From: Salvia splendens
Taxonomy: Eukaryota > Streptophyta > Magnoliopsida > Lamiales > Lamiaceae
NCBI RefSeq assembly: GCF_004379255.2
Contig: NC_056049.1
Coordinates: 24,164,063 to 24,228,062 of the forward strand
Length of the DNA stretch: 64,000 nucleotides
Reading direction: 5' to 3'
The notes beneath the pieces were generated by a model. The model ran no database searches. It worked only from the letters and a program-made list of their open reading frames with translations, and was not told the DNA's origin. Positions within the stretch are counted from its first letter, which is position 1. The number at the start of each line of letters is the position of its first letter. Below are positions 53,620 through 63,365 of this stretch, piece after piece. Both the position numbers and the translations under genes were made by a program.

Positions 53620-54562
53620 TATAATAATGAATCATAGCAATTGGACGATGTACTTAAATTTGAATTTTTCCTCAGTTATATTAAATGAAAAGGCTTGAAT
53701 TTTTCTTATCTTATAGTAAATGTTAAGAAAATAATATTGGTGGTGTTTAAAATAATGTTGCTTAGTTAAAATAATAAAAACCTAAAAAAACTTTCATGAA
53801 CACAAAGGACATAGTTCTGTACACGGATAAAATAATTTAAAATATTAAAATTTCATAATTTAATATTCAATTTTCAAACTTGATTAGATTGATCAGCATT
53901 CTAAGTTTAAAATTGATATTATCCTATTAAAAATGCTAGGAATCAAACATCGAGTTACATTTAGTATAATTGATATTCGTCTCGATTTAATTCGACTACT
54001 TACATTTATACCGACAAATGATCAATGATTAAAACGACGTTTAGTGTTGAAAAAGAGTCAAAATTATATCGTTGTGATGGGTTATTTGAATGAGGAAAAA
54101 GTGAGCTGGTCTATTTTCGGTGAATATTATCTAGAAAATATGACAGCAATAGAGAAAAAGTTAAACTAAAAGTGATTAGACGCTATATAAATATCTTCCT
54201 ATTAATTATAAGGACATGGGATATTTGACAGAAAATATATAAAATATCTTCTTAGTATAGTATAAGGACGTGATATTTGACAAGCCAATACATTTGATCC
54301 TTGAAGCACAAGTGATAGATATTATATGATCAAAAATAGCAGCTATATTGCAAAAGTGTTTTGTATTTTGTACAGCTTGAGATGAGTCATATTAATAATA
54401 CTAGAGTTGTGAAATTTTATAATTCAATTTAATAAATGGTATATAGTGCTAATTGGTTAATAACAGGTGTTTGTTGAGCATGATAAAATTATGTCACATT
54501 GAATCGACTAACTTACACAAAATAGATCAAATTTTGTTACACATTCACATATCAGTTTGCGC
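53620..54562. repeat. Duplicated block V, copy 2, left part
   Basis: Matches 26560-27485 with a few indels (for example an extra stretch near 54055-54110). Continues at 57599 after the retrotransposon. Confidence 0.88.
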
Positions 54563-54567
54563 CAATG

Positions 54568-54863
54568 TGGTGCAGACTAGGGCGGCTGGGGTCTGAACAG
54601 CCACCGAGGAAGGCACCGGAGCTTGACCGGAGAATTCACCGGAAGTTGCAGAGTATTGAGAGAGGAAGATAAGAGAGAAAACGATATTCCATTTCATTAA
54701 TTGATTACCTATTGAAGAAAAGTACAATGCTATTTATAGAGGATTAGCTATTTTACTTAATAACCACCTAATTAACTAGCTAATTCTGCTGCTAACTAAT
54801 TCCTTTAACTGCACTTAACCAAATCTAACTGCCTCAACAAACTCTACTCCTTTTCATGCACCA
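54568..54863 (-). repeat. 3' LTR
   Basis: Left-hand LTR on the plus strand, the 3' LTR of the minus-strand element. Contains a TATAAATAG box when read on the minus strand (CTATTTATA at about 54731-54739). Confidence 0.95.
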
Positions 54864-54876
54864 AATCTCCCCTCCT

Positions 54877-57264
54877 TCAAATAACCTTGTCCTCAAGGTT
54901 TGGTATATGCATATTTCCTTCAACAAAAGGTTGAAACATTCCTTTGAAAACCCGAAAGACACGCTCAGTACGATGCTTTGGTACTTCAATCTTATGCCGA
55001 ACTTGTTCGATTCCCTCATTCATACGATTCCCGAATTCGAGAACGACCTTCGAGAGCTTGAAGAATGGTCTTCTGTGGAGCAACTTTGAACAATCCGTCT
55101 TCCAACGGCCAATCAACTTGTACATCTCATCCACAACTTTGTAGGCATTTTCGAGCTTGTTCACTTTGCAGAAAGCACTGATCGAGGGATTATACACAGC
55201 CACATCAGCCTTCACCCCATTTCTCTCCAATTGAAGGAATGTATCAATGCCATCCTCAATCTTATTCTCAATCCCATATGTATGAATCAGAACACTATAG
55301 ATAAAAGATGTTGGCTGACAGCCTCTCAACTCCATCTCATTTACAACTCCAGCTGATTCGTCTGGGCGTCCCGCCTTGCAGAGGATGTCGACTAAGATCC
55401 CATACGTGACGATATTCGGTTTACAGCCAGAATCAACCATCTCATTGAAGCTAGTACCACAAGCAATACGGAGAGATTCCATATCATTCCCAAACATTCG
55501 CAACAAATACACCAGACACCTCTCTGTTTCGTAGAAGTACTCCTTTGCAACTTGAAGTAGTCGCTCTGTGCGATGCCTTGGCTCCTCAACTATCCCCCAA
55601 TTGTGTGAATATGGACTCTTCCCAGTTAGAAGCACCCATACCAAAAGACCAAAGGAAGATACATCTCCCTTGTGATGTGATGGAAAGAAAAATCTGTTAC
55701 TCTCCTCAAGGGGTAAAGAACCCAGCAAGTTTAGATTCAGCGAGCAAACTTTTCTTATGGAGAGTGACCGGTGCCATGGAGAAATACAAACACCTTCATC
55801 TCCTTTCATTCGAATCAAGAATGACACCCAATATTTATGGTGACCTTGCTGGAAAAACTCCCTCTGGCTCGTAGCCTTTGTTATTGTCACATCCCCAAGG
55901 TATTGCTTTCTCTTAGGCTCATGTGTTGTACTCATCAACTCATGGCTGCCTTCAGGTGAGAATTCCTCCTCCTTCACGGTCTCTTCTGACAGCATTTTGG
56001 CCTCTTTCACCTCTGCCAATGTAAGGCTTCCTGTTAATGCAATGTGTTCTATCACAGCAATAGCAGCTGCAGTTTCTTTCCCTTGTTCCGTCTCAGCAAT
56101 CTCCTCATTGCACATGTCTTCATTTGATCCTGTAGTGATTTTATATGCCAATTCATGAGATATCAACTCTTGTTTAACTGACTGTATCTCGAAGTTCCTC
56201 TTCCCTATCACCTCTGAAGGAGACTGACTCCTTGCAGCTGTATGTACTTCACCAAGATTTCCAGCTGGTTGTGCTTCACTATGACTAGAACTCTCCTGCA
56301 ACTTCATCACAACCGTCTCCTGCGCAGCCTCTTCCATCCACACCTCTTCCTCAAATACTTCCACATTCTCATATCCACATCCAGTTGTTAATTCCCTCTC
56401 TTCGGAAATCATCACCGTCTCATTTTCAGTCTCTTCCATCCAAACCCTCTCCATCACTTCCACAGTCTGTGTCGAATTCATCATCCTCGTCTCTTTTTCA
56501 GTGTCTTCTATCGCTACCTCCTCCTTTACTTCAAGATTAGCATAATAATTTCCTCTAAAATTCACACAAGACTCTTGTAATCGAGCCAAGGAAAGTGCGT
56601 GAGCAAGTGATTTAGGCGTGAACAGTCTAACCAATTTTTGTATAGGATCCTTCAGTCCACTAACAAAAAGACACACAGCATAATGGTCTTCTATGTAGCC
56701 AACCTTTTCCAGCAACATATTAAAACGATCGTAGTAGTCGGAAACCATACCTGTTTGTTTTAGGCTCCTTAATTCGTCCATTGGATTGGAGAAATAGGGG
56801 CTACTATTGGCATGCTTCAATTCTGGAAAATTTGTGATACACTCCAACATAAATTTCTCCCCCTTTTTTAGATTTTGGGGAAGCATTGGAGAAGCTGATT
56901 TCTGGACATTCAGAGCAATGAAGTTACTGATTTCTGCCGGGAAACGTGGTATACATTCCTCCACCGATTTATCCTTCGGCTCGGATTGGTGTGTCGCGAA
57001 GCATTGAGCACGCACGTTTAATCCGATCGAAGTAGCCGCAGAATCGCCTCCACTACCAGCCTTAAACTTCGCCATCAACGCAGTGTTTTGAACATCCAGA
57101 GCAGGGAAATCATCCCGCAGCTCCTTCAAGGTTCGATCGTACCTGCGATCAGCTTGATGACGCCTCCGAATTGACTCGTCGAGCCTCGAGAACAAATCGC
57201 CCATAGCGTTGCGAAATGTCTCCTCTACCCGCAGCAGATCTGCCGATTGAGATTGGATCGACAT
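54877..57264 (-). CDS. 795-residue ORF: gag-like, then kinase-like and PPR-like segments
   Basis: ATG at 57262-57264 lies 35-40 bases after the primer site. Residues ~1-60 form a charged coiled-coil-like start; ~100-245 match gypsy gag (MDELRSLKQTGMVSDYYDRF, LFVSGLKDPIQKLVRLFTPK, LAHALSLARLQE); ~250-470 are an acidic Glu-rich linker with repeated VWMEE phrases; about 540-570 hold HKGDVSSFGLLVWVLLTGKS, like subdomain IX of plant protein kinases; ~610-735 contain about three pentatricopeptide-like repeats (GCKPNIVTYGILVDILCKAG, GCQPTSFIYSVLIHTYG, VKADVAVYNPSISAFCKVNK). The last 80 residues repeat a HRTER phrase seen at ~575. No stop in 2.4 kb. Kinase catalytic residues are absent, so no kinase activity is expected. 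Confidence 0.82.
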   Translation of the reverse strand: MSIQSQSADLLRVEETFRNAMGDLFSRLDESIRRRHQADRRYDRTLKELRDDFPALDVQNTALMAKFKAGSGGDSAATSIGLNVRAQCFATHQSEPKDKSVEECIPRFPAEISNFIALNVQKSASPMLPQNLKKGEKFMLECITNFPELKHANSSPYFSNPMDELRSLKQTGMVSDYYDRFNMLLEKVGYIEDHYAVCLFVSGLKDPIQKLVRLFTPKSLAHALSLARLQESCVNFRGNYYANLEVKEEVAIEDTEKETRMMNSTQTVEVMERVWMEETENETVMISEERELTTGCGYENVEVFEEEVWMEEAAQETVVMKLQESSSHSEAQPAGNLGEVHTAARSQSPSEVIGKRNFEIQSVKQELISHELAYKITTGSNEDMCNEEIAETEQGKETAAAIAVIEHIALTGSLTLAEVKEAKMLSEETVKEEEFSPEGSHELMSTTHEPKRKQYLGDVTITKATSQREFFQQGHHKYWVSFLIRMKGDEGVCISPWHRSLSIRKVCSLNLNLLGSLPLEESNRFFFPSHHKGDVSSFGLLVWVLLTGKSPYSHNWGIVEEPRHRTERLLQVAKEYFYETERCLVYLLRMFGNDMESLRIACGTSFNEMVDSGCKPNIVTYGILVDILCKAGRPDESAGVVNEMELRGCQPTSFIYSVLIHTYGIENKIEDGIDTFLQLERNGVKADVAVYNPSISAFCKVNKLENAYKVVDEMYKLIGRWKTDCSKLLHRRPFFKLSKVVLEFGNRMNEGIEQVRHKIEVPKHRTERVFRVFKGMFQPFVEGNMHIPNLEDKVI

Positions 57265-57297
57265 TGATAGGGATCGAACAAGGTAACTGATACCACT

Positions 57298-57593
57298 TGG
57301 TGCAGACTAGGGCGGCTGGGGTCTGAACAGCCACCGAGGAAGGCACCGGAGCTTGACCGGAGAATTCACCGGAAGTTGCAGAGTATTGAGAGAGGAAGAT
57401 AAGAGAGAAAACGATATTCCATTTCATTAATTGATTACCTATTGAAGAAAAGTACAATGCTATTTATAGAGGATTAGCTATTTTACTTAATAACCACCTA
57501 ATTAACTAGCTAATTCTGCTGCTAACTAATTCCTTTAACTGCACTTAACCAAATCTAACTGCCTCAACAAACTCTACTCCTTTTCATGCACCA
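57298..57593 (-). repeat. 5' LTR
   Basis: Right-hand LTR on the plus strand; followed (minus strand) by AG and the TGGTATCAG primer site. Confidence 0.95.
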
Positions 57594-57598
57594 CAATG

Positions 57599-58470
57599 AT
57601 GTTATTAGGTTTTAACCTTAGTCGTGGCTCACGCGTAAAACTTAGAATTTTCTCGATTTTCATTGATATTTATTAGATAAGACTCTTCATAAACACATCT
57701 ATTTATAAAATGTGTTTATATAGATTGAAAGTATACAAATGAACAAGCGCCAAGCAAACAGTTTTGAGAATAATATTCAGAAAAGAAAAAAAATCAAAAT
57801 CAATTAAGTAGTACTCCCTCTTTCCCATAGTAGATGTCACACTTGGAAGATGACACGCGATTTTAAGAGATGTTATTTTGTGTGTTAAGCGGTGAGAGAA
57901 AATATAATTATATAATTAATGTGAGAAGGAAATTTTTTCAGAAGAGGAAATGTGACATCTTTTGTGGACAAACTAAAAAAGAACGTATGACATCTACTAT
58001 GGGATGGAGGGAGTACTTTTTATCCTAAGATACGAGTTACCCGCAAATAAATACAAAAATAAAGAATAATGTTGATTTTTAAAATGCCCAACCTTCTTAT
58101 CGCTTGCCTCGCAATATTTTTCAGCTAAGAATAGAGAAAAACATGAGAAATTAATTACTATAAAATTGAGTAGTATATAAAAATATTGATATTCATTTCA
58201 AACAAATTTATAGTGTAAAGTCGTTTCATACGTTAATTATGAATGTTGAATGAGATTGAACTCGAATATAGGAAAAGTAACATAGATTTCATTATTATAC
58301 AACTGATTGCTGCTAAATACAAAGTGTGGACAAGAAGCATTGTGTCCAGTTATGAAAATCTATCTGATCAATAAATCAAAAGACAAACGATTCCACCAAC
58401 TAAGTGACAAACAGACAATGACAACTAAATAGTGAAAATGTCGAAATTGACTGACCAATTTCATATTTTC
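57599..58470. repeat. Duplicated block V, copy 2, right part
   Basis: Matches 27490-28370, including the shared Stowaway MITE. After about 58462 the copies diverge. Confidence 0.88.
57814..58013. mobile_element. Stowaway MITE (duplicate of the one at 27708)
   Basis: CTCCCTCTTTCCCATAGTAG and CTACTATGGGATGGAGGGAG ends with TA on both sides; 200 bases. Confidence 0.92.
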
Positions 58471-58557
58471 AAAAGATTTTTTAATTGAAAAGAAAATGCT
58501 CATAGCCAAAAAAGAGTGACGAGAAGGAAAGTTCCATGCGTATACCGAACTTAATAT

Positions 58558-58839
58558 TGAAGAATGAAAAAGAGATAGAAGCGAAGATCAACGTGAAGAA
58601 TAAAGAGAAACACGTAGTAGTGACTGGCAAATAAGTTGACCGTTAGAGTTAGTTATAAGGGTTTTGATTATGTAGGATCAAGCCCATGTATTAGCATGCA
58701 CTCGTGCACATGTATATAGTGTGTTGCATAGAACTATAAATAGATAGCTTTCCCTTCTTTGTAAGTTTGGAGTTTTGTTGAATGAGGAATATCTTTTCTC
58801 CATTTTCATCTCTATATTGAGAATTTTTCTTCTGTTTCA
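58558..58839 (+). repeat. Copia LTR, solo or truncated
   Basis: Near-identical to 39453-39735, beginning TGAAGAATG and ending near TTCTTCTGTTTCA. No internal copia sequence on either side. A target-site duplication was not found, so it may be a truncated copy brought by duplication and not a clean solo LTR. Confidence 0.82.
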
Positions 58840-58859
58840 TACCCGAGCGTGCAAAATAC

Positions 58860-59005
58860 GAGAATCACGCATACACATAGGGAGGAAATCATACCCGAGG
58901 GTGCAACATACGAGAGTCTTGTACGAACTCCATTACGCACCTTCATACGAATTTCCCTTGTGGCCACCTCATGTACTTCCTCGTATTCTTGTTTGCGTCC
59001 TCTCA
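58860..59005. repeat. Duplicated block next to the copia LTR, copy 2
   Basis: Matches 40005-40150. The phrase ACCCGAG(C/G)GTGCAAAATACGAGA occurs twice in close tandem here (from 58841 and 58893). Confidence 0.7.
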
Positions 59006-59029
59006 TATATAATTTTGCAGACCACGTAA

Positions 59030-59478
59030 TAATGTATTCGGACAACTTAATTTTGATTCATATTTATACTTCTAATTTTATTTACATTTAAGATAGTAAG
59101 TTTAATTGAGGCCCAAACAAAAATCAAGCCCAAAGAAAAAAGGAACCCAAATCTACAAATTTTTGAAGGAGAAAAAAGGAACTCCAATACAAAACAGTGC
59201 AAATTTTGTGAACGAAGATTGTATTGATTTTGTCAAGAAAGAAATCACACATGACTTGTTTCCCTTTTGCTTTTATAACTTTATATCACTTTGCTTTATG
59301 CTTTGGAGAGAAAGGAATAAGTGGTGGGAATGACTGTAACTTGATGAGTGAGGACTGAGGATCATAATGCAGGAGTGAGAACATTATTAGCATACCATCC
59401 ACAAGTATACACACATTCTTCATCTTCAACGATAAACTTGCAACCATTTTCTCTCTCTAAATCTATCTCTGCTAAACC
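59030..59478 (+). repeat. Duplicated block U, copy 3 (NLR3 promoter region)
   Basis: Runs from the intact AATGTATTCGGACAACTTAA site to the NLR3 ATG. Same candidate TATA region and CT-rich leader as the other copies. Confidence 0.9.
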
Positions 59479-62400
59479 ATGGAAGGAGTGTCTTCAGCAG
59501 CCATTGAAGTTCTTGTCCAAAACCTGATCAACCTTTTCAAGGATGAGTACTCTCTGCTACGAGGTCTCGATGAAGATGCACTGCAGCTGCAGAGGACTTT
59601 GGGGATGATTCAAGCCTACTTGAATGATGCTGAGAAGAAATCCATCACACAAGATGCTGTCAAGATCTGGTTGAGGGAGCTTGAAGCCGTGGCTTTCGAT
59701 GCTGACAATGTCTTGGACGAAGTCAGCTATCATCTTCTCCACAAAAAAGTGAAGAAAATGAAGACACCCCAAGCCAAAGATAAGGTACTATCATGCTTCT
59801 CATCCTTTAAAGGAATTTCACGTCGGCGTGATATGGCTCTCATAATCAAACAAATCAATGCTACTTTTGAGTGTATGAACAAAAGGGCAACAGATCTTGG
59901 CATTCAAAGCATGATTGTGAATGCACCTGCTGCTGTTGCTCATACTCCCTTTGAGACGGATTCGTTCAGTCTTGATCCAATCTTTACTGGAAGAGATGAT
60001 GATGTGCCTAAACTAGTTCACATGCTCACTCAGACCCACCTAGTGGAAGAGAAACGGGTGTTCTCAACCCTTGCTCTTGTGGGAATGGGGGGTGTGGGGA
60101 AAACTACGTTGACTAGAAAAGTTTTTAATCATGAAAGGGTAAAGGCTCGATTTGGATCACTAATTTGGGTTCATGTTTCTCAAACTTTTGATGCAATTAG
60201 TCTTTTCAACAAAATACTTTATAAGGTGACTAAAAAGGCTAGTGATGGAGTTGAGAACAAAGATGATATTCTGGAAAAGCTTCAAGAAGCTTTCAAGGTT
60301 AGAGTTGAGAGCAGAGATGATATCTTAGAAAAGCTTCAAGAAGCTCTCAAGGGTAAAACTTATCTCCTTGTTCTTGATGATGTATGGAATGATGATGTTT
60401 CGAAATGGGAAGACTTTATAAACTCCGTACTGGGAGTTACTTCTACTAACGGAAATGGCATTATCGTCACCACTAGGAGTGCAAAAGTTGCTTCCATTGT
60501 TAACCCATTTCATCTTCATCATTTGAATGGCTTATCAGATGAATATTGTTGGTCTATAATCAAAGCCAAACATTTTGATAAAAATGGTGAAGTCCCATCA
60601 GGATTCGAGATGATTGGAAGAAAGATTGCAAAAAGATGCAAAGGTTTGCCCCTAGCTGCCAATGTAGTCGGGGGAGTGCTTCGCGGCAAGTCCGAAGAAG
60701 AGTGGCACTTCATCAATGAAAATTGGCTTTCGGATGATGAAGGAGGCGAAAATATCTCGAAAATATTGAAATTGAGCTATGATCACCTCTCTTCACCATC
60801 GCTCAAGAAGTGCTTCACGTTTTGTTCGGTTTTCCCCAAAGGTTTGGAAATCGTTAAGGAAGAGTTGATTGAACTGTGGATGGCAGAAGGGTTTCTTCAA
60901 CCTACCCGAAGAGATGACATGGAGTCTGTGGGTAACACGTATTTTAATGTGCTTCTACAAAACTCTTTGCTACAAGTTGCTGAGAAAGATGGTTATGAAA
61001 GTGTTTCAAAGTGTGTGATGCATGATCTTGTGCATGATGTTGCATTGTCTGTCTTATCCAATAATGCAGATGACAGTACCCCTGCTCGGTACATGTTTCT
61101 GAAAAAAGAATCAAGTCCTATACCAGAAAATGTGGCCAAGCATTTGCGTACATTATTCTTGGAAGGTGGAACTTCTTGTACTAAGTTCTCAGGCTTTGAA
61201 TGTTTGCATAATCTTACTCTTTCTGGTGATTATAAAGAGTTTCCCAATTCAATTAGGGAGTTGGTACATTTGAGAAATCTGAATATTTATGATACAGAAA
61301 TTGTAAACTTGCCGAAATGGATTGGTAAACTCCATCACTTGCAAACATTAAGAGCACGCCGGGGGTTAGAGAATCTGCCAAGTACATTGAAGTATATGTT
61401 TAACTTAAGGCATCTTCATATCAGTTCTAATACAAAGTTGCCAGCGGAGATTGGGAGATTAACTAGTCTCCAAACATTACCTTATTTCAGAGTAGGAAAA
61501 GAGAAGGGCTTCCAAATTGAAGAGCTCGGAAATTTGAAGAATCTTCAAGGATCTCTAGAGATTCAAGATCTGGAGATGGTGCTTGATAAGGAAGAGGCTC
61601 TGAAAGCAGATATATTTCAGAAACCAAACTTATTTGATTTGGTGTTTGAATGGAGTGATGGTAGAGAAGATGAAAGAAATGATGAGAGTGTGTTGGAAGG
61701 CCTCGAACCTAATGCAAATCTGAAGAAGTTGAAGATTTCAGGATTCAAAGGCAAAAGACTTCCAACATGGGCTGAGAAGATGGCAGTACGTGATGGGCCT
61801 CAAGGATCTTTGGTACCACTGGATAACTTGATTGAAATAAAACTCTTTGGGTGCTCAGAAATTGAGGAATTTCCAAAGCTGGAGCACTTGCCTAATCTCA
61901 AGTCTCTTTATTTGGAAGGATTGAAGAAGGTGAGGTATATAAATACTTCATTCAATCATTTAACGTCACTCCGATTAAAAGAGCTAGAGGCATTGGAATG
62001 TGTGCCAGAATGGTTATTCTTTAAGAATCAGGATATCAAAGTTTTGACATTATCAGGATGTCCTTTGTTGAGGGAATTAGCAGATGGCGTTGACACCCTC
62101 AATTCACTGGTGGTGTTGGATATTAGGGATTGTGAGAATCTGAAGTCGATAGGGAATCCAAGTGGTGGAACACGACAATCACTTTGTTGGCTGATTATTA
62201 GAGGGTGTGGAGAGCTGATGGAATTGCCGTGTGAAATGCTAGAGTGGTGGGGCCCTACAATTGAGCTTCTCTTATTGGAAGGATTAGGGAAGCTAAAGAA
62301 TCTACCAATGCTAATTGACTGCCTCGCTAAGTCATCTACTCGTCTCTCATATTTGAGGATTTTAGGTGTTCCTAAATTGATGGCTGCTAGTATTGGTAGT

Positions 62401-62820
62401 GTTGAGAGTTGGGATCTTAGCAGCTTGAGAGCATTAGAGATAGATGTGAGTGTGGAATGGTCAAGAGAGGATAGTGTTGGCATTGCAGAGACTGTGGAAG
62501 GAATGTTGCAGAGATGCTGCAACTCACTCACAGAGTTAAATTTGAAGGGGGTGGAAAATTGGGAGTGGCTGCCCCAATCCATTCAAAATCTCACCTCTGT
62601 TTCTGTATTAAGTTTGGAGAAGATAGGAGTAGAAGAATTGCCCCAATGGTTGGGCAACCTCTCATCTCTAACAGAGTTACATCTACGGAATTGCAGCAAG
62701 TTGAAGCGTCTGCCCTCTATGGATGCATTGAAGGAACTCGTTGTTAATGATTGCCCAGAACTACATATTGATTCGGAGTGGCGCAACCACCATCCACATC
62801 TCAAAATCATCAAGGTTTGA
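59479..62820 (+). CDS. CC-NBS-LRR disease resistance protein (NLR3, RGA-like)
   Basis: Single exon, 1,113 residues. Coiled coil 1-~130; P-loop GMGGVGKTT (~202-210); kinase-2 YLLVLDDVW (~295-303); GLPLA (~390); RNBS-D CFTFCSVFPKG; MHD intact at 514-516 (MHDLVHDV). It has two 18-residue DDILEKLQEA units (60250-60357). In the coiled-coil/NB linker it carries KKMKTPQAKDK like NLR1, where NLR2 has a shorter HKMKSSKDK, so this stretch looks shuffled between paralogs. The LRR includes an extra 20-residue segment (KLKRLPSMDALKELVVND region, 62691-62750) absent from NLR2. C-terminus ends HLKIIKV, shorter than NLR2. Confidence 0.96.
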   Translation: MEGVSSAAIEVLVQNLINLFKDEYSLLRGLDEDALQLQRTLGMIQAYLNDAEKKSITQDAVKIWLRELEAVAFDADNVLDEVSYHLLHKKVKKMKTPQAKDKVLSCFSSFKGISRRRDMALIIKQINATFECMNKRATDLGIQSMIVNAPAAVAHTPFETDSFSLDPIFTGRDDDVPKLVHMLTQTHLVEEKRVFSTLALVGMGGVGKTTLTRKVFNHERVKARFGSLIWVHVSQTFDAISLFNKILYKVTKKASDGVENKDDILEKLQEAFKVRVESRDDILEKLQEALKGKTYLLVLDDVWNDDVSKWEDFINSVLGVTSTNGNGIIVTTRSAKVASIVNPFHLHHLNGLSDEYCWSIIKAKHFDKNGEVPSGFEMIGRKIAKRCKGLPLAANVVGGVLRGKSEEEWHFINENWLSDDEGGENISKILKLSYDHLSSPSLKKCFTFCSVFPKGLEIVKEELIELWMAEGFLQPTRRDDMESVGNTYFNVLLQNSLLQVAEKDGYESVSKCVMHDLVHDVALSVLSNNADDSTPARYMFLKKESSPIPENVAKHLRTLFLEGGTSCTKFSGFECLHNLTLSGDYKEFPNSIRELVHLRNLNIYDTEIVNLPKWIGKLHHLQTLRARRGLENLPSTLKYMFNLRHLHISSNTKLPAEIGRLTSLQTLPYFRVGKEKGFQIEELGNLKNLQGSLEIQDLEMVLDKEEALKADIFQKPNLFDLVFEWSDGREDERNDESVLEGLEPNANLKKLKISGFKGKRLPTWAEKMAVRDGPQGSLVPLDNLIEIKLFGCSEIEEFPKLEHLPNLKSLYLEGLKKVRYINTSFNHLTSLRLKELEALECVPEWLFFKNQDIKVLTLSGCPLLRELADGVDTLNSLVVLDIRDCENLKSIGNPSGGTRQSLCWLIIRGCGELMELPCEMLEWWGPTIELLLLEGLGKLKNLPMLIDCLAKSSTRLSYLRILGVPKLMAASIGSVESWDLSSLRALEIDVSVEWSREDSVGIAETVEGMLQRCCNSLTELNLKGVENWEWLPQSIQNLTSVSVLSLEKIGVEELPQWLGNLSSLTELHLRNCSKLKRLPSMDALKELVVNDCPELHIDSEWRNHHPHLKIIKV
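60250..60357 (+). repeat. Two tandem 54-bp units in the NB domain of NLR3
   Basis: Units start at 60250 and 60304, encoding the same 18-residue DDILEKLQEA module as in NLR2. Confidence 0.95.
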
Positions 62821-63145
62821 ATGTTTGTTGCAAGTAAGTATCATATTCTTTACATATTCCGTTTCAGAAAAGAATTTATTGAAGCTATGGTCTGCTCTCT
62901 GTTTTTTATAGATCGCCTGCGGTTGGTTTTGCATGTAATTTCAAAATAGAACCATCCAATCATACATAAATTAATTGATATATATTAATAGTAGTATATG
63001 ATTTTGTTGTTATAGCTACAGTTTGTTTGAATTTCACAGATATTTCTGCAAATTGTTTTCTTTGTGCTGTGCACTTCTTCATTGTTTTCTTTTATGAAAC
63101 TTTGCTAGTTAATACTCGTATATGAGAATCATAAATGAGCCATAC
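62821..63145 (+). repeat. NLR3 3' flank and duplicated block D, copy 3 (truncated)
   Basis: Possible 3' UTR intron donor at 62833. From 62915 it matches 28885 onward, with bases 62930-63145 very close to the ghost locus. It stops at GAGCCATAC, where the next retrotransposon begins. Confidence 0.82.
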
Positions 63146-63365
63146 TGATACGAGCATCCCCATCAGTAACCACCGTGAAACCCCGGAGCAAGGAGAGCGA
63201 GAAGCCGAACAGCCGAGCACGAGCTCGGAGCAGATGGAACGAGAGGCTACGACCGAACAGCCGAGCACGAGCAAAGCCGAACAGCCGAACACGAGCAACG
63301 CAGCAACGACGAGGTCATTGAGGCCGAGGAACCGAATTAGACCACCGCAAAGGCTAGGGGATTAG
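63146..63365 (+). other. Open frame inside the LTR, probable end of the element's polyprotein
   Basis: The LTR holds a frame ending TAG at 63363-63365 that encodes a Glu/Gln/Thr/Ser-rich tail with a repeated AEQPSTS phrase and the basic end LRPRNRIRPPQRLGD. That ending resembles the C-terminal tail of retrotransposon integrase/polyprotein. In the 5' LTR it has no start of its own; in the 3' LTR the upstream pol frame would run into it. This is inference from composition and position. Confidence 0.5.

Larger units (their letters stand above)
54568..57593 (-). mobile_element. Non-autonomous LTR retrotransposon carrying host-gene segments
   Basis: LTRs 54568-54863 and 57298-57593 (296 bases each) look identical by eye, start TGGTGCA and end TGCACCA. 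CAATG flanks both ends (54563-54567, 57594-57598), and the empty site is preserved near 27483. Orientation is minus: after the LTR at the right comes AG then TGGTATCAG, the initiator-Met tRNA primer site, and AAGGAGGGGAGATT, the purine tract, precedes the LTR at the left. The interior has one 795-codon frame and no polymerase. Confidence 0.96.

Noticed and set aside
54877..57264. Ordinary host PPR gene on the minus strand.
   Set aside because: Only about three repeats are present, the frame starts with gag directly after a primer-binding site, and identical LTRs enclose it.
58558..58839. Clean solo LTR insertion.
   Set aside because: No target-site duplication found, and the flank is shared with the other copy, so a copied or truncated LTR fits better.
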